Part shown: positions 22,805 to 35,350 of the stretch, in pieces | How positions within the stretch are numbered: the first letter of the stretch is position 1 | How the letters are laid out: each line of letters opens with the position of its first letter | NCBI RefSeq assembly: GCF_963583255.1 | Contig: NC_084815.1 | Span: 20,710,307 to 20,774,306, forward strand | Direction: 5' to 3' | DNA from: Pyrus communis | Taxonomy: Eukaryota > Streptophyta > Magnoliopsida > Rosales > Rosaceae | Length of the DNA: 64,000 nucleotides | Notes under the pieces: model-generated | Database searches by the model: none | What the model was told of the DNA's origin: nothing | The model's input: only the letters and a program-made list of their open reading frames with translations | Position numbers and translations under genes: made by a program

Positions 22805-23257
22805 AGCCACTTTTTGATTAAATTGTTGTTTTTGGGTGATTTTAGGAGGACCCTTCTGTAATCAGTGGTTTTTATTTTTGAATTTTTTTTTTCCCTTATA
22901 TTTATTATACAAGTGATATTGTGAAAGGAGGGACTCGAATGCAGGACTTCGGGTGCATGGGTAATTTGTCAATTTTTTATTTCTTTAATATTTCAAGATC
23001 AACATCCTTTTTGCTGTAATTTATGCAATCTGTGATTAAAGACCAGCATTTTTTTCTACTTAAGACAATTACATATCATGGACAAAGATATGTTCGAGAA
23101 TTACTGCAAAAGTATGTTTTAACAGACAAAACCCAAGAGTCAGAATCCATCAAGGGTTCCTTGCTCACGATAGAACTAAAACTAGGTCAAACTTTGTTAG
23201 ACTACAACCTAATACGTGATTCCTGCATGCTGGTTTTGCAGCTCTACATAAAAAGAG
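22805..23257. other. 3' flank of the AZG gene
   Basis: The first roughly 150 bases are probably the AZG 3' untranslated region. The rest shows no gene. An ORF of 79 codons at 23023 has no recognisable domain. Confidence 0.5.
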
Positions 23258-23662
23258 TGTAACCATTTCCACCTATTGAATAAGAAGAGTATCCAAGATA
23301 ACTCTAATGATCCCAAGAAGAAGAAAATAGAGCACACTCTTAAAGAAAGCTCACAAAACAAACTAATTAGCAAAGCTTTTCTTATTTAGCTCTAGGCTTT
23401 GTTTTTCCTTGGATGATATACAATGCTTGGGGACTTGGGTATTTATAGCAAACCAAATGAAAGCTACACCACACACTTAATTAAACTAAGATTTCCAACT
23501 ACCACACAAAACACATTAATTGCACCTAATTATGTTGTTTTCCACACAACCTTACCTAACTTTGCAATTGTAAGCAATTACATCATCAAACTAGATATGG
23601 ACTTGGGCTTTAGATTGGGCTGTGGATTACTTATTGTTTTGGGTTGACATTGATTCTCAACA
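23258..23662 (-). mobile_element. Probable LTR of a Copia-type element (reverse)
   Basis: Read on the minus strand, the piece begins TGTTGAGAATCAATGTCAAC and could end GGAAATGGTTACA, giving TG...CA ends. Just upstream (minus strand) is a purine-rich GATGGTGG that fits a polypurine tract. A TATA-like element (plus strand GTATTTATAGC near 23438) lies at a promoter-like position. No partner LTR or pol sequence is visible, and flanking duplications do not match, so the 5' border is uncertain. Confidence 0.4.
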
Positions 23663-23739
23663 CCACCATCTGAACTAACCATCTTGCGTAAGACTTCTCC
23701 AGTAGAGGTAAAACTCGCACTTGTGGACCTCACATCTGT

Positions 23740-25080
23740 TAGAGTTTGATACGTAAGGTCGTCTGTTGAGATGGTACAAAATAGCAATAATCACACGGTA
23801 CATATAAATCACAAAAAAGTGTCATATATATGCGTTCAGAATCTTCAGATGCATCTTCGATACTAATGTTGTTTAGCTTGCTGAAAGCTTCCCGATCAAT
23901 AGACAAAATTTTGAAGGAAAAAACTATCAATGTAGAGGAATGGCCACAATCTTATTGTTGTGTTTTGAAGGAAAATTACCCTCCGATCTGGTGTATGCCT
24001 TCCTCTGATAGTCATGCGTATTGGCCTTCCTCTGATAGTCATGCGTATTGGCAAGCGCAATGGGAGCTCCTGCATAACAGTCGAAGGGAGGAAACTTAAC
24101 TCAAGCAAAACCTAAAGAATGCTTGGTATCCAGTAAAAAATGATCACACATGCAAGGCGAACGCAGGGTTAGGACCTCGATCAAACAGGGCGCATCCATT
24201 ATAACAATCCGCTTGCTCATGAACATCTCCAAAATTAGAAGTTTGTAACTATCAGATGCACCATTCTGTGAAAACGAAAACACTTGTGTATGTGTATTCT
24301 GTACATAACGATAATTAAGCGTTCAAGTTTCCACATTGATTATTTTTTTTCCAATGTCCATATATTGATAGAACGTAAAACTTCAATGATCTACTGATTG
24401 ACTTTACAAGATTGTGTCAAACTAACAGAACACTGAATAGATAATATGTCAGCATATTGGGACAGCAAATTGCATGACAAGATTGAGGTAGCACTGCAAA
24501 CAGGAGAACGATGAGCTTGGAAAGGTTTCAACTTGATCGACAGGTTCAGATTTTTCCAGACACAGGAAACGCAATGTCCTATTCTCAATGTCCTTTTCTC
24601 TTTTAATCATATTAGAAATCTGACTACGCTGCATCGACAAGCTCGAATGTTACCCCTGCATTTAGCTGTACTGTAGTTAACGGAATACCAAATGACTCTG
24701 GAGTTCCAGTAAAGTTCTCGTTCGTTCTTTGAAAACTGTCATCAATCAAATCATATTCCTTTTTGGATGCTGCCACCTTATTGCCTGCCAATGACATTGA
24801 GAGTATATAACAAACAAAATTAAGATACTGAACACAAAGAAAACTATGTATACTACAGACATTATACACTCAGGAAACCACAATAAAACAGGTAGGAGCA
24901 TGGAATTTAATTGCGTCTTGCCTGATCTTCATTAGGATTCACAGCAGCTGTTGGGAAGAGATGGCGACAAGCTTCTTGTTGGTTCTTGAATCTTCATCAG
25001 AAGGTGATGCGTTTTTTACGTTGGTTTCAGAGTTATTTTTCTCATGTCCCATCAAACTTAGATGCATCCGAAGCTAAGGA
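23740..25080 (-). pseudogene. Possible remnant of an unrecognised multi-exon gene
   Basis: The minus strand holds several open, protein-like pieces: NASPSDEDSRTNKKLVA (about 25.0 kb), NKVAASKKEYDLIDDSFQR with TPESFGIPLTTVQLNAG (24.65-24.8 kb), KREKDIENRTLRFLCLEKSE (24.5-24.6 kb), SYKLLILEMFMSKRIVIMDA (24.15-24.25 kb), and ILSIDREAFSKLNNISIEDA (23.85-23.93 kb). Composition looks coding, but I recognise no family, and no start-to-stop exon chain could be built with confidence. It is either a decayed gene or captured exon fragments. Confidence 0.25.
23998..24051. repeat. Perfect 27-base tandem duplication
   Basis: The unit beginning CCTTCCTCTGATAGTC occurs twice head to tail with no mismatch. 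The length is a multiple of three. It falls within the possible gene remnant on the minus strand. Confidence 0.9.
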
Positions 25081-26150
25081 ATTGCTGTAGTCACCACTTC
25101 TCTAGCCAGTGGAGCTTTATAAACTAAGCTGGTCTCACTTCTCAATCTTAGTATGAATCGTCATGATGTGAGCGTGTTTCATCCATCAGAATCACTACTT
25201 ACTCTCGATACAAACAACGTCTACTGAATGAGTGAAAAAATGCGAAAAATATTTGTAGTTTGAAGGGGTTGCCTCACTGTAATTAAGTGTAAACCTAAAT
25301 GTTGACTTTAAAAACTACCAAGCCTAGGTGGCACGCAGGTCGAGTAACTAATAAGCTAATTATGTCCTTCAATTGTATGCGGGGCGTGCCAACTCGTCAG
25401 CCGAGCTCGGCCAAGGAGTAAAATTTGTTGATGTTGCGTTGCGCTTGCTGACTACTTGATCTTGCGACTGCGGCCGAGGAAGGAAGACGTCTCGGCCTTC
25501 GGGTTCTAGAGCCTGAAGACAAGACTGCTAGTTATGCGAAATTCAATATCAAATTAGGCTTTCAATGTGCCAAATGTAGTAACTTGTAACACCTCACTTT
25601 GTCGAGAAGGCTAATGAGGTGACCTCTGCCAATAAGGATTCGGAAACCCTTCTCGACCGAGACTTGGACAAGTAACCAGTCGGCCTCGACGCAATGCTGT
25701 TTATCCAAATTGAAGGTGCTCCTTGGTCGGCTGATTCTACGGCAACAGTGTTGTTTATTCAAACTAAAGGTGTTCACCGGTTGCCTTCACAATGTTATTT
25801 ATCCAAACTGAAGATGTGTTGGCGGAAAAAGAAAATAAAAAATCTTAAGATGTTTAAGAGGTTTGCGCAGGACAGTTGTGTGTTAAATTGGAGAGCTTTT
25901 CATGTTGCACGACCTCTTGCATTTATAGTGACTGTGTGTTTAGTAGCCAACCCGTGTAGTTCCAGTCAAAAGCAAAACACTTTTCTTGAGATAATTATCA
26001 CAATATCCCTCGCCATTATCTCGATATCTGGAAAGGATTGGCAATTGTACTTTCCTTCTATTCAGACTAGATACACTAGTCACTTGATAAGGCTCGTATT
26101 TAGAGTTGTTGTTAACTTCAAATTTCCATGTACCATGTACCACGTGCCAT
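25081..26150. other. LTR-like region without coding capacity
   Basis: From about 25.33 kb the base composition changes (GCCGAGCTCGGCC, CTGCGGCCGAGG, CTCGGCCTTCGG). Short phrases repeat, for example TTTATCCAAA(T/C)TGAAG near 25700 and 25798, with TTTATTCAAACTAAAGGTG between. A TATA-like CTTGCATTTATAGTGAC follows at about 25916. Such features are common in plant LTRs, so this may be a solo or truncated LTR of roughly 0.7-0.8 kb. Termini and target duplications were not found, and a 177-codon ORF across it has no domain. Confidence 0.35.
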
Positions 26151-28690
26151 ATCCTATCACCAACTCACCAGATCATCATCATGATAATTCCAACTTAAAC
26201 AGGAATATGCCATTGCTAGCAAACTGAAGAGTGCGGCATCTCCTTTATTTTTGCTCAGAAGCATCCATGCATGCAACGCAACTTGCAATTTAATTGCATC
26301 AATATTTGCTTTTTTTATCCCATCTTTCTTTCCAATTAAATGCAAATTGTGCATTATCAAAAAATTCAACCTGATCATATCTCCCATTTCCGCATGCTGT
26401 CTTATCTTTAGATTCTGATAAGTAGCACTTTTCTGTGTTGATCATGATGTGAACCAACCAAGCTGCACAATGCGTAGCCACACATAGTCCTTGTACAATT
26501 GTTACTTCTTTCATATATTTGACTCTCACATCGCAATTGTAAGATAATTCCCATTTTAATAAATTCCTAATAAAATGGTAATATCAATTATGACCTCATT
26601 CATCCAACGACTTAAAGTATTCGGGGCGAGTGCGTACAAAATCACGGCCTCTTAATATTCAAAGTCATCCGACAGTCCAGAATTTTGCTCATTCAACGAC
26701 CTCGATTACTCGGGTTGATAGTATAAAATCGGATCCAAACAATAACACATCATTCCATAATTTTACGAAGGGCTTGAACCCGAGTCATGTACAAATACGA
26801 GTTCCTTCTCTAACCCGAGGCATGTACAATGTGTGACGCTAAATCGAAGGCTAGTTATTGCCCACAAGCACCCGAAAATCAGACGTAGTGCGACATTCTT
26901 TTGCAAGGGTAACTTAAAGTTAAACAATGTACTTTAAGCTTCACGATTATGACTTACACAGACACCCATCAGACCCGAACAAACAAAACAATAAGCTTCC
27001 TTTCGCTGGAAAAAAAGAAGAGACGTTTTCGCTAAACAATCATGATTCTAACAGAAAGGCTAAAAACTATTTATTCTAGCTCGGTACAGTTTACAATGTC
27101 AGGAATTATCGTTTTAGATGGATACGATTCCACCGTGGTTATTGCAGTGTATTCATAAGGAGTCTGTAACAGTGAATTAGTCGTGCCTTGCATGTGTGGC
27201 CTCAAGCTTTCTTTAGGGGGCTTTTTTCCATTGAGTTTTACTCGGTTAAAACATTTTTAGAGGCCGTTCTTTGTTACATGCCGTTTAATATTATGACTTT
27301 GGTTGATGTCTTTGAATGAAATCCATTTGATCTTTAAAAAAATGGAGAAAAGAATACATAAATTTTAAAAAAAAAAGGAAAAAAAAAAAGAAGAAGAAGA
27401 AATTAAACAATGTACCATAAACTCTTCACGATCAAGACCAAACAAACACCCATGAGTGCAGAAATTGAAAAAAAGAATCTATCTTTCGCTTAAAGGTGAG
27501 AGCTTTTCCCTTAAACATACACGACCCCAACATAAATAAATTAATTTTTTTTTTTTTAAAAAAAAAAAAACCTTCATTCTATCGTGAAAAAAAAAACAAC
27601 ATAAAGTCACTGAATAAAAATTTACAAGAACAAAATAAGCTAAATTGTGAAGGAAGACTTCCTACCAGTGAGTGAGCTTTTGGGTTGCAAAAATCTCTGA
27701 AAACTTTTGTCTTTGAAGAGGAAGAGAGAGCATAAGCTTAAAGGGTAAATTTTGGTAGTGCCCTTGAACTTAGTTCAATTGGTTATGCAGAAATCAAATA
27801 TTCTTATAAGCGCTTCTGTTAGAAATATTTTTATTAGAAATACTTTGAATTTTTATTCAAAATATCAATACTTTGTTGAAATTGAAGAAGTATTTGAAGA
27901 TGTCTTTTTTTAAATATAGTTAAAAACCTTTTTTTATTTATTGTAGAGAGCACTTTTGGGCTTTTTGTAAACAATCTCTAGCAGACTCCTAATACGATTT
28001 TTTGGTTCACCACATGAACTTTCAATTTGGTTTTATTCTTTAAAAGGTGCCAATTTGTTCATATTCACCAACCTTATCATACTTTTTGTTAATTTTCTTG
28101 GCTTGAATGGGCAAAAACAACCTTTCAAAATGACGAAACATTTGGCAGATGTCAGTGACACAATAGAGAAGGCGAATTGGTATGTTTTCGCAGATGACGT
28201 TTTATCATAACGGTAGAAAGCAAAAATGTCTATACATCATGCTGAGATTCGATTCCCATGATCTTCATCCCCTTAACATTTAACAAATTAACTCAATAAC
28301 GCTATCGTTTGTCAAAAAAATAAAAGAATTGGCACGTTCTCAGAATCACGAGAGTCAAAACGAAATTATATTGATGGTGCAGGGGACAAATCATAATAAG
28401 ATGCTAAATTAAGGTGCCAAATTTTTTTTTTTTTTTAAATCCTCATGAAAAAAAAAATTGTTATTCCCATCCCAATGTCTTATCTTCTTATGAATTTTTT
28501 AATTACAAATTTGTCCATTTGTAAAATGACTAATAAGGACCTTAGTTACCCCCTTTTGCGTTACTTTTTTTTTTTTTTTTTTTAAAAAAGAAAAAAGAAA
28601 AGTTTGGGTGTGATAACTCTCACGCTGTGTTTAGACGATTTGTCTCCCTTAAACACTAACTCACCCTTCCCATCTCCTTTCATTTAGAGA
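26151..28690. other. Gene-poor region with a diverged local duplication
   Basis: No gene is supportable. Small minus-strand ORFs at 26157-26529 are not recognised. A segment near 26913-27050 (TAAACAATGTACTTTAAGC, GACACCCATCAG, TTTCGCT) recurs in diverged form near 27404-27525. Long A and T runs lie at 27370-27395, 27547-27592, 28422-28437 and 28566-28583. Confidence 0.5.
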
Positions 28691-29254
28691 AAGCAAAATC
28701 ATTCAGAGAAAGCAAAAGGAATGAACTTAGAAGATAACGTTTCTATGGAAGAAGTAGATGATTATGTTTCCGTCGAATAGGTAAAAGATAATTTTATATG
28801 GGTCATCTTGATTTGTCGACATCGTACAGTTGAACCATAGCTCTATGACTTTTTATTTGAATTTGCATTAGGTTAGGGTGCAATTTGTTTCACGTTTTCC
28901 TATGAGAATTCCTGAAATTCGTTTTCATTAGGTTAGGGTAATAATTCAAGTAAGGCATGTTTGTCGCAACTGACATTGATAATCGTGCAACTTGATGTGT
29001 TGTCTCCGAAACCTACACACAAATCCCTTTCTTAATTAGCACTATTTTCAACTTGATGTAATGCCCATTTATTTACGTATGGTGGAATTCGTTTGCAGCA
29101 TGTACATCAATCTGGTAATAATTTAGGATGTACACATATGGTGGACTACTAGTGAATTTACCACAACTAAGGTAATATTTGCTTGACTATGCAATTGATT
29201 TACTTATACTCTTGTATGTTTATTCATAATGTGCAATTTTGGTACATAGTTATT

Positions 29255-31420
29255 CAAGAGTAGAGAATAATTAATACAATGGCTTCGAGAAGTTGGGAAG
29301 GTCAATGGTTTTTTTATTGTGACGTTACTATCCGATCAAGGTGGAAAAGATAACAGGAGCCCTAGACTTGCATTGGGTTGTGAAATAAATGGACAATATG
29401 TAAGTCAAATTCACAAAAAAAAACATAAAGGATGAGGATAGAAGGAATTCTGTAATGAAAAAATGTGGATGCCCATTTCAATTAAAAGGTAAAAAGGTAG
29501 CAATTGATGATGATTGGATATTGGCGGTAGTTATTGGAGTGCATAATCACATAGCAGCAGGCCATTTGGAGGGTCATTCATTTGCTGGTAGATTATCGTC
29601 TGAAAAGACTTCGTTATTGACCGATCTGCCTAAAATTTTGCTGCAACCAAAGGAGATTTTGACTACACTAAAATGAAGAGACAAGCGAAATGTATCTACA
29701 CTGAGGACAACTTATAATGCACCTCAACGTTTGAGGCTTTTGGAGAAAGGTGGGAGGTCCCAAATGCAACAATTGATGAGTAAGTTATCCAAGCATAGGT
29801 ACACTGAGTGGCATAGGAGTTGCCTAAAGACTAATACTATTTTGGACTTGTTTTGGACACACCCGACTTGTTTGGAATTGTTACATGCATTTCCACATAT
29901 TTTGATTATGGATTGTACATACAAGACCAATAGGTATCATATGCCATTGTTAGAAATTGTTGGAGTTACATCAACTGATATGACATTTTCTGTTGGTTTT
30001 GTTATCTTTCTGCATAACGAGAAGATAATTACGTTTAGGCCTTGAGTATATTGCGAGGACTCATGGATGGTATTGTTACGCCTGATGTTATTGTGACAGA
30101 TAGAGAAATGACTTTGATGAGGGCCATTAGACTTATATTTGGCACAAGTAAGCATTTATTATGTAGATGGCACATCAATAATAAAGTGTTAGCCAAGTTC
30201 AAAAAATTATAGAAGTCCAAGGAAGATTGCGATAGATTTTTGGAGAAATGGAATACAATGGTTGCATCTTCTACTAAAGCCGATTTCATAAGGCAGACAA
30301 AACAACTATGCAATGAGTTTAGTATGTATTAAGAGATGCTTCAATATGTGATAGATACTTGGTTGAATCCATAGAAAGAAAGGTTTGTTGTAGCATGGAT
30401 CGATAAATTTATGCACTTTGGGAATACAACCTCAAATAGGTAAGCATTTATCACTTGTTACTTTATTTTCATTTTCATTTTCTAGTGAGATTGCTAAACC
30501 CTTGTTACTTTAACAGGCTGAGTCTTCACATGTTAAATTAAAAAGACATCTTGGAAGTAGCCAAGGAACATTTGAGACATCATGGGAAAGGAAAAGGACG
30601 GATAAATCTACTCGTTGTGATCCGTCATTGTTTGAGATTATGGAATCGGAGTAAGGAAGTTATTCACTAGGTGATCTTTGTCTTGAAATGAGTTCAAAAC
30701 AAAAAAGGCGACCAAAGGAGAAGGTGCATCACGCTCGTTCAATTAAGCCAATTGAGTTAACTAATGCATTTCCAGTAGCATTGAGGCCATACATTATTCT
30801 TGTAAAAGATGTGGCAGCTGATGGACATTGTGATTTCAGGGCAATTGCATCATTATTGGGTTATAATGAGGATAGATGGGTACAAGTGAGAAAAGATTTA
30901 TTACAAGAGTTAGAGACTTACTCAAATTGCTACTCCAAGCTATATGGGTCTGAAATTAGGGTCCATGAGTTGAAGTATGCATTGAGATATTTTGAAACTT
31001 GTGAAAACATTGATCGGTGGATGACTATGCCTGATATGGGCCATATTATTGCATCATGTTATGGTGTGGTACTTATCCACCTATTGGATGTACAATTTCC
31101 TACATTTTCACCTCTTAGAACAACACCTATACCACTAGCAGCATGTAAGGAGATTGCCATTGAATTCTCCAATCATCATTTTGTGCAGGTATAGATATAA
31201 GGATTCATTGTTGGAAATTTTTGCAGGTGATCTTATAAGGATTGCATGCATTTACTTTAAGTTATAAATTTCTTGTAGTCTAGTTTAATTAAGTTGTACT
31301 TTTATGCAGGTGTTCTTGAAATCAGGTCATCCAATTCCTCCTAAAGCGACAAATTGGGAAAGATACTGTGAACTATGGTGTTTAGAATGGGCTGCTTCGT
31401 ACATTGCTCGTACACAATAA
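29255..31420 (+). pseudogene. Mutator-like (FAR1-type) transposase fused to an OTU protease domain, decayed
   Basis: Three modules lie in order. (1) FAR1-type DNA-binding domain: LIQWLREVGKVNGFFIVTLL, then after a frameshift CGCPFQLKGKKVAIDDDW and GVHNHIAAGHLEGHSFAGRL. (2) MULE transposase core: ILIMDCTYKTNRYHMPLLEI with the first catalytic Asp, IVTPDVIVTDREMTLMRAI with the second, then LLCRWHINNKVLAKF (C/H pair). (3) After an intron (about 30440-30515), an OTU cysteine-protease domain: DVAADGHCDFRAIASLLGY (Asp45 and Cys48 of the ORF at 30688) and SNHHFVQ (His). The last splices cleanly from 31188 to 31310 (VFLKSGHPIPPKATNWERYC, stop at 31420). Transposases with an appended OTU domain are known among plant MULEs. 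Stops (for example GAATAA near 29266, codons at 29673, 30043 and 30207) and frameshifts make it inactive as a transposase. The OTU exon alone is still open. Confidence 0.82.
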
Positions 31421-32469
31421 TTCAAATTCATTGTAGGGTCCACTATTATAACTAGAGAGATCGTGAAGCTTGACGAAAATTGAAGCTGGTAAGCAGTGCC
31501 ACCATGCTTATGCGTCAGGCAATTCCATATTCTGCTCATGGTATTTTTTTTTTCTAGTAAACTCCCGCGTTTCGATGCTTTTCTATATTTTTCTAACTAA
31601 ATTGTTCTTGGTTTGTTCCTCAAGGAATATGAGTTGGGATTTTTCTGTCTTATTTTGCTTTAGAATCCGTGCTCTTCTTTTAAATCCACGTCTTAATGTT
31701 TTATTTTTATATATTTTTTTGGAATAGTTACTAAAATATTTTTATCCCTAGGATTTTGGTTGCCCAAATTAGAACCCACCTCTCTACAACTCCTATTTGC
31801 CTTCCCTTAATGAAATTTCAGATAACATTCTCCATCATCATCTAGCATAACCTCACATACATGCGTTTCTTGCAACAAAAAAACCCCCAGGGGTTCGGGC
31901 TTGAGAGATGGTTTACTTGAGTAAGCTTCTCCATTTTCAATCACGACCAAACGTGTACATCAGATTGAAGAATAGAAGACCTCGGTTTTTTTTTTTTTTT
32001 TTTGGCTTTTATAAGAGAGTAATATTATTTGTTTATATTCTTTTTTTAAGAGAAAAGTTTATCTCTAATTATATATATATATATTAAGGGTTATTTTAGG
32101 AATAATAGTGGGTGAGAAAATAATATTTTAATTTTTTAACTTTTTATAGTGAATGTAAATATAACGTGATTAGAGAAATAAGACAATGAGGTGAGTCTAA
32201 CAACTCTTAAAAAAAAAAAACAAAAAAAAAGTGGTGCTGTTGCTTCCGCCTGCAATGTACCCTTCCAAGACTTCTGACCAAAATAGATGGTTCTAATCGG
32301 AAGCAGAGGAAACCTACTCAATTTACTCATAACCCCTCAACCAAGCAAAATTAAAGCATTCAAACACAGACTTCTAAGAAAGTCAACAAAATGCAAACTT
32401 CAATTTTAAGCGGATAATCAAAACAAACAATCACCAAATCAAATTTCAAAAACACAAGGAAGAAAGACC

Positions 32470-32470
<1 letters not shown>
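31421..32470. other. Intergenic region between MULE relic and RING gene
   Basis: The first part is presumably the 3' portion of the Mutator-like element; terminal inverted repeats were not identified. It is AT-rich with T runs (31987-32004) and A runs (32208-32229). The last 100 bases are probably the promoter of the RING gene. Confidence 0.45.

Positions 32471-32471
<1 letters not shown>

Positions 32472-32531
<60 letters not shown>
32472..32531. repeat. (TC)n/(TA)n compound microsatellite
   Basis: About 43 bases of TC repeat run into TA repeat, 260 bases before the start codon of the RING gene. The CT tract could be part of its promoter or leader. Confidence 0.9.
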
Positions 32532-32791
32532 TATATAGTGTTTGATGCAAGATTAGGTTGTTTTGATGATCACAGAGGGTTTTGGTCCCCACTGGCCTCT
32601 CTCACAACTGCTTCCAGTCTCCAAAAGACCAGTATTAGGCAAAGACCCAAGCTTTTTCTTTGGGTTTTGTGTAATAATTTGACCACCATAATTTTGGGTT
32701 TTCTTCGTTCCCTACTTTTTGATCATCTCTCTCTTCCAAATTTCCATTTTTTGCTTCAAAGTTTGAAACTTTGAGTGGAAAGGAGTGAGAG

Positions 32792-33142
32792 ATGTTGGAT
32801 TACTATGAGCAGCTTGCTTCCAGGCCTTCTTACCATGATTCTCTCAAGGTTCTTGAGGCAGATATTCAGCATGCCAATATGCTGTAAGTACAACACTACG
32901 ACCTTTTTTTAAATTTATTCATTTGGGTTTTGTTTATGTTTAATTTTGAAATTGGGTTTGTGAAATGTGGAATACAGTTGTGGGTTTCTTAATTTTTAGT
33001 GGTTTTATATGTTCTGCATTTACTGTTCTGAGGTTGAAAATTGAAACTGTACTCCTCACTATCCAAAAGGGCCACCAGAGAGTGATGTCTTAGGCTTGGA
33101 TTTCCACATGAAGTTTGGTTTTGGTTATATGATGGATTGTTT

Positions 33143-33181
<39 letters not shown>

Positions 33182-34937
33182 GAGTTGATTTTTTGTTTCA
33201 GCAGTTTTTTTGGAACTAATATCCATTTGTGTTGTCATTGGATGTATATCTAATGCCCGTTGTTTCTGGTTTCATTGTTATGTTATCTGAATTTCGTTAT
33301 GTTGTCGTATTGACCCCATTTCGCAAGCTTCAATCTTTATGTGAAGTATAATCTTGGTTTTGAGAACAAATTTCAGTTTTTTCTGTATATAATCTTGGAT
33401 ATGCTGCTGAATTCCGCCTATTATTCTTCATTAGATCCCGGTTTCTTGTTCAAATCGAACTAATTTTTGGGGTTTGTGGAATCTGTGAAATTTGAAAACC
33501 ATAGTGAGGTTCAGCCCATAACCTATCATAGTTTTAAGAGCATCGGCTTATGTCCTTGCGTACCTTATTTTTTAATTTGGGTTGCTGACCATTAGAATGT
33601 TTCACCGAGTTAATAGACGAAGATATTTCATTTTTGTGGTTGATCAAGTGGAGTGACTTTTGATGTTACTTGAATAAAATGCAGGGCAGCTTCCATCCCC
33701 CGAAGCAAGGGTGGTACGGTTCTTCAAATGAAATTGGTTTACAGTGATTTGGCACACATTTTCCTGTTTTTGCTTCAGTGGATTGATTGCTCGTCTTCGT
33801 GTTTATTTTCAAGTTACTTAAATCTTTTCCACATAATTGTATATAAGGTTGGTTTCTGCCTTGCCTGTTCTTATGTTTATAATGTAAATTTACAGCTTAA
33901 TTTTGCCCCTTTCGTAATGGAATTCTAGTTCTTGAATGTTTGCGTGTTTGTTGGTTTTGTATTTCAGGTACGCTCAGATGGGAGATCAAATATCTCTTCA
34001 TGTGGAAGGAAAGCTACCATCAGCGAATTTTACAGTATGTAAACTTTCTTCTAACTCTGGTAGTTGATTTAATGTCTGTATAAGATGCAAGTTGAACCTT
34101 ATATAGAGGATGGGTGTTTGCGTATGTTTTATGGAAAACTTAAAAATGAGCCCGTCTGGTGCATAACATAACTTCACTTCAGGATTTCGAAAATTGATGA
34201 CTAATTCTTTTAATGGATCTCGTTCCTACTGTAATTTCAATTTTACGGAAGCGTACATTTTGGTCTGCTTTTAAACTTCAAAGCGCATGAAGCAGCGTTG
34301 TTTTTGCAATTCATCATTATTCATGTCTTTCCCAACATAAAACTGCAGATGTTATATTGCCGTCCCTTCAGTGTCTCCATGGTGATTCATTGGAGATGCA
34401 TATCACCCAAGAGGAAGCTCTAGAGATGGCTGCGAGGAAACCATATGGGGATAAGATAAAGCTTTCGGATGTGGACTTGGAGAGAGAAGATGAATGTGGC
34501 ATCTGCTTAGTAACTTGCACCAAAATGGTTTTGCCAAACTGTTGCCATGCAATGTGCATTAACTGCTACCACGACTGGTATGAATAACGTAGTTCTTCCC
34601 TAATCTCCGAAATAATTTGTTCTTCCTTTGCTCGCTTTAGTTTCATCCAGTGTTAGGCAGTTACCATATGATGATTTGGCTCATTATTTTTAACTGTTCA
34701 CATATTTGCCTCTTTATATATCACAGGAACACAAGATCAGAATCTTGCCCATTTTGCCGGGGAAGTATAAAAAGAGTGAACTCAGGGGACTTGTGGGTTC
34801 TGACCTGCGGTAGTGATGTGGTTGACACTCAAACCGTGTTGAAGGAAGATATGTTGCGGTTCTATCTTTTTATCAACAGACTGCCCAAAGATCTCCCGGA
34901 TGCGTTGTTCTTAACGTATTATGAGTACTTAATTTGA
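32792..34937 (+). CDS. AIRP2-like RING-type E3 ubiquitin ligase
   Basis: Five exons with clean GT-AG borders: 32792-32883, 33685-33847, 33968-34034, 34349-34577, 34727-34937. They total 762 bases and a 253-residue protein. It resembles Arabidopsis AIRP2-type ligases, cytosolic E3 enzymes linked to abscisic acid and drought responses. The N-terminal part (SLKVLEADIQHANML; LVYSDLAHIFLFLLQWIDC) matches the family, and a C3HC4 RING finger spans about residues 157-194 (CGIC, NCCHAMCINC, CPFC). The family tail KRVNSGDLWVLT and LPDALFLTYYEYLI is also present. All zinc ligands are visible and no lesion is seen. The 3' end converges on the GDSL gene, with 413 bases between stop codons. Which AIRP2 paralogue it is cannot be said. 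Confidence 0.92.
33147..33179. repeat. (GA)n microsatellite in RING gene intron 1
   Basis: About 33 bases of GA repeat within intron 1 (32884-33684). Confidence 0.9.
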
Positions 34938-35350
34938 TCAAACATACTAGAAATGGTGTATAGAGAAAGGCGATTGCCAACCATCACGAGTACATAGTCC
35001 GTTTAGGTTTTAACATCGTAAATTTCTTTTCCACTTCATGCCAAGCAAAATAATGTATATGGTTTGTGTAAGAGACAGAAATATATATCAGACGAGTCAC
35101 CTCTTTTCTTATGCAATTTTGGTTTTGTGATGGAAGGCAATCAGAAAAAGTTATGATTCGAAGAAATCTGGTTCGAATTCGTGATCAGATTTAAAAAGTG
35201 TCATCTTTCACACAGGTTTACATTATACATAGTAAATAGTCCAAGAATCTCTCGAGCATACTTCAAATACAGAAATATATACTCTCAAGAGATCACAAGC
35301 AACACAGAAAAGTACTAAAAGATGAATCTGATCATCCGAAGGCAGGCCAT

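Noticed and set aside
25694..26227. 177-codon ORF on the plus strand
   Set aside because: It overlaps an LTR-like non-coding stretch, and no domain, splice context or homologue is recognisable.
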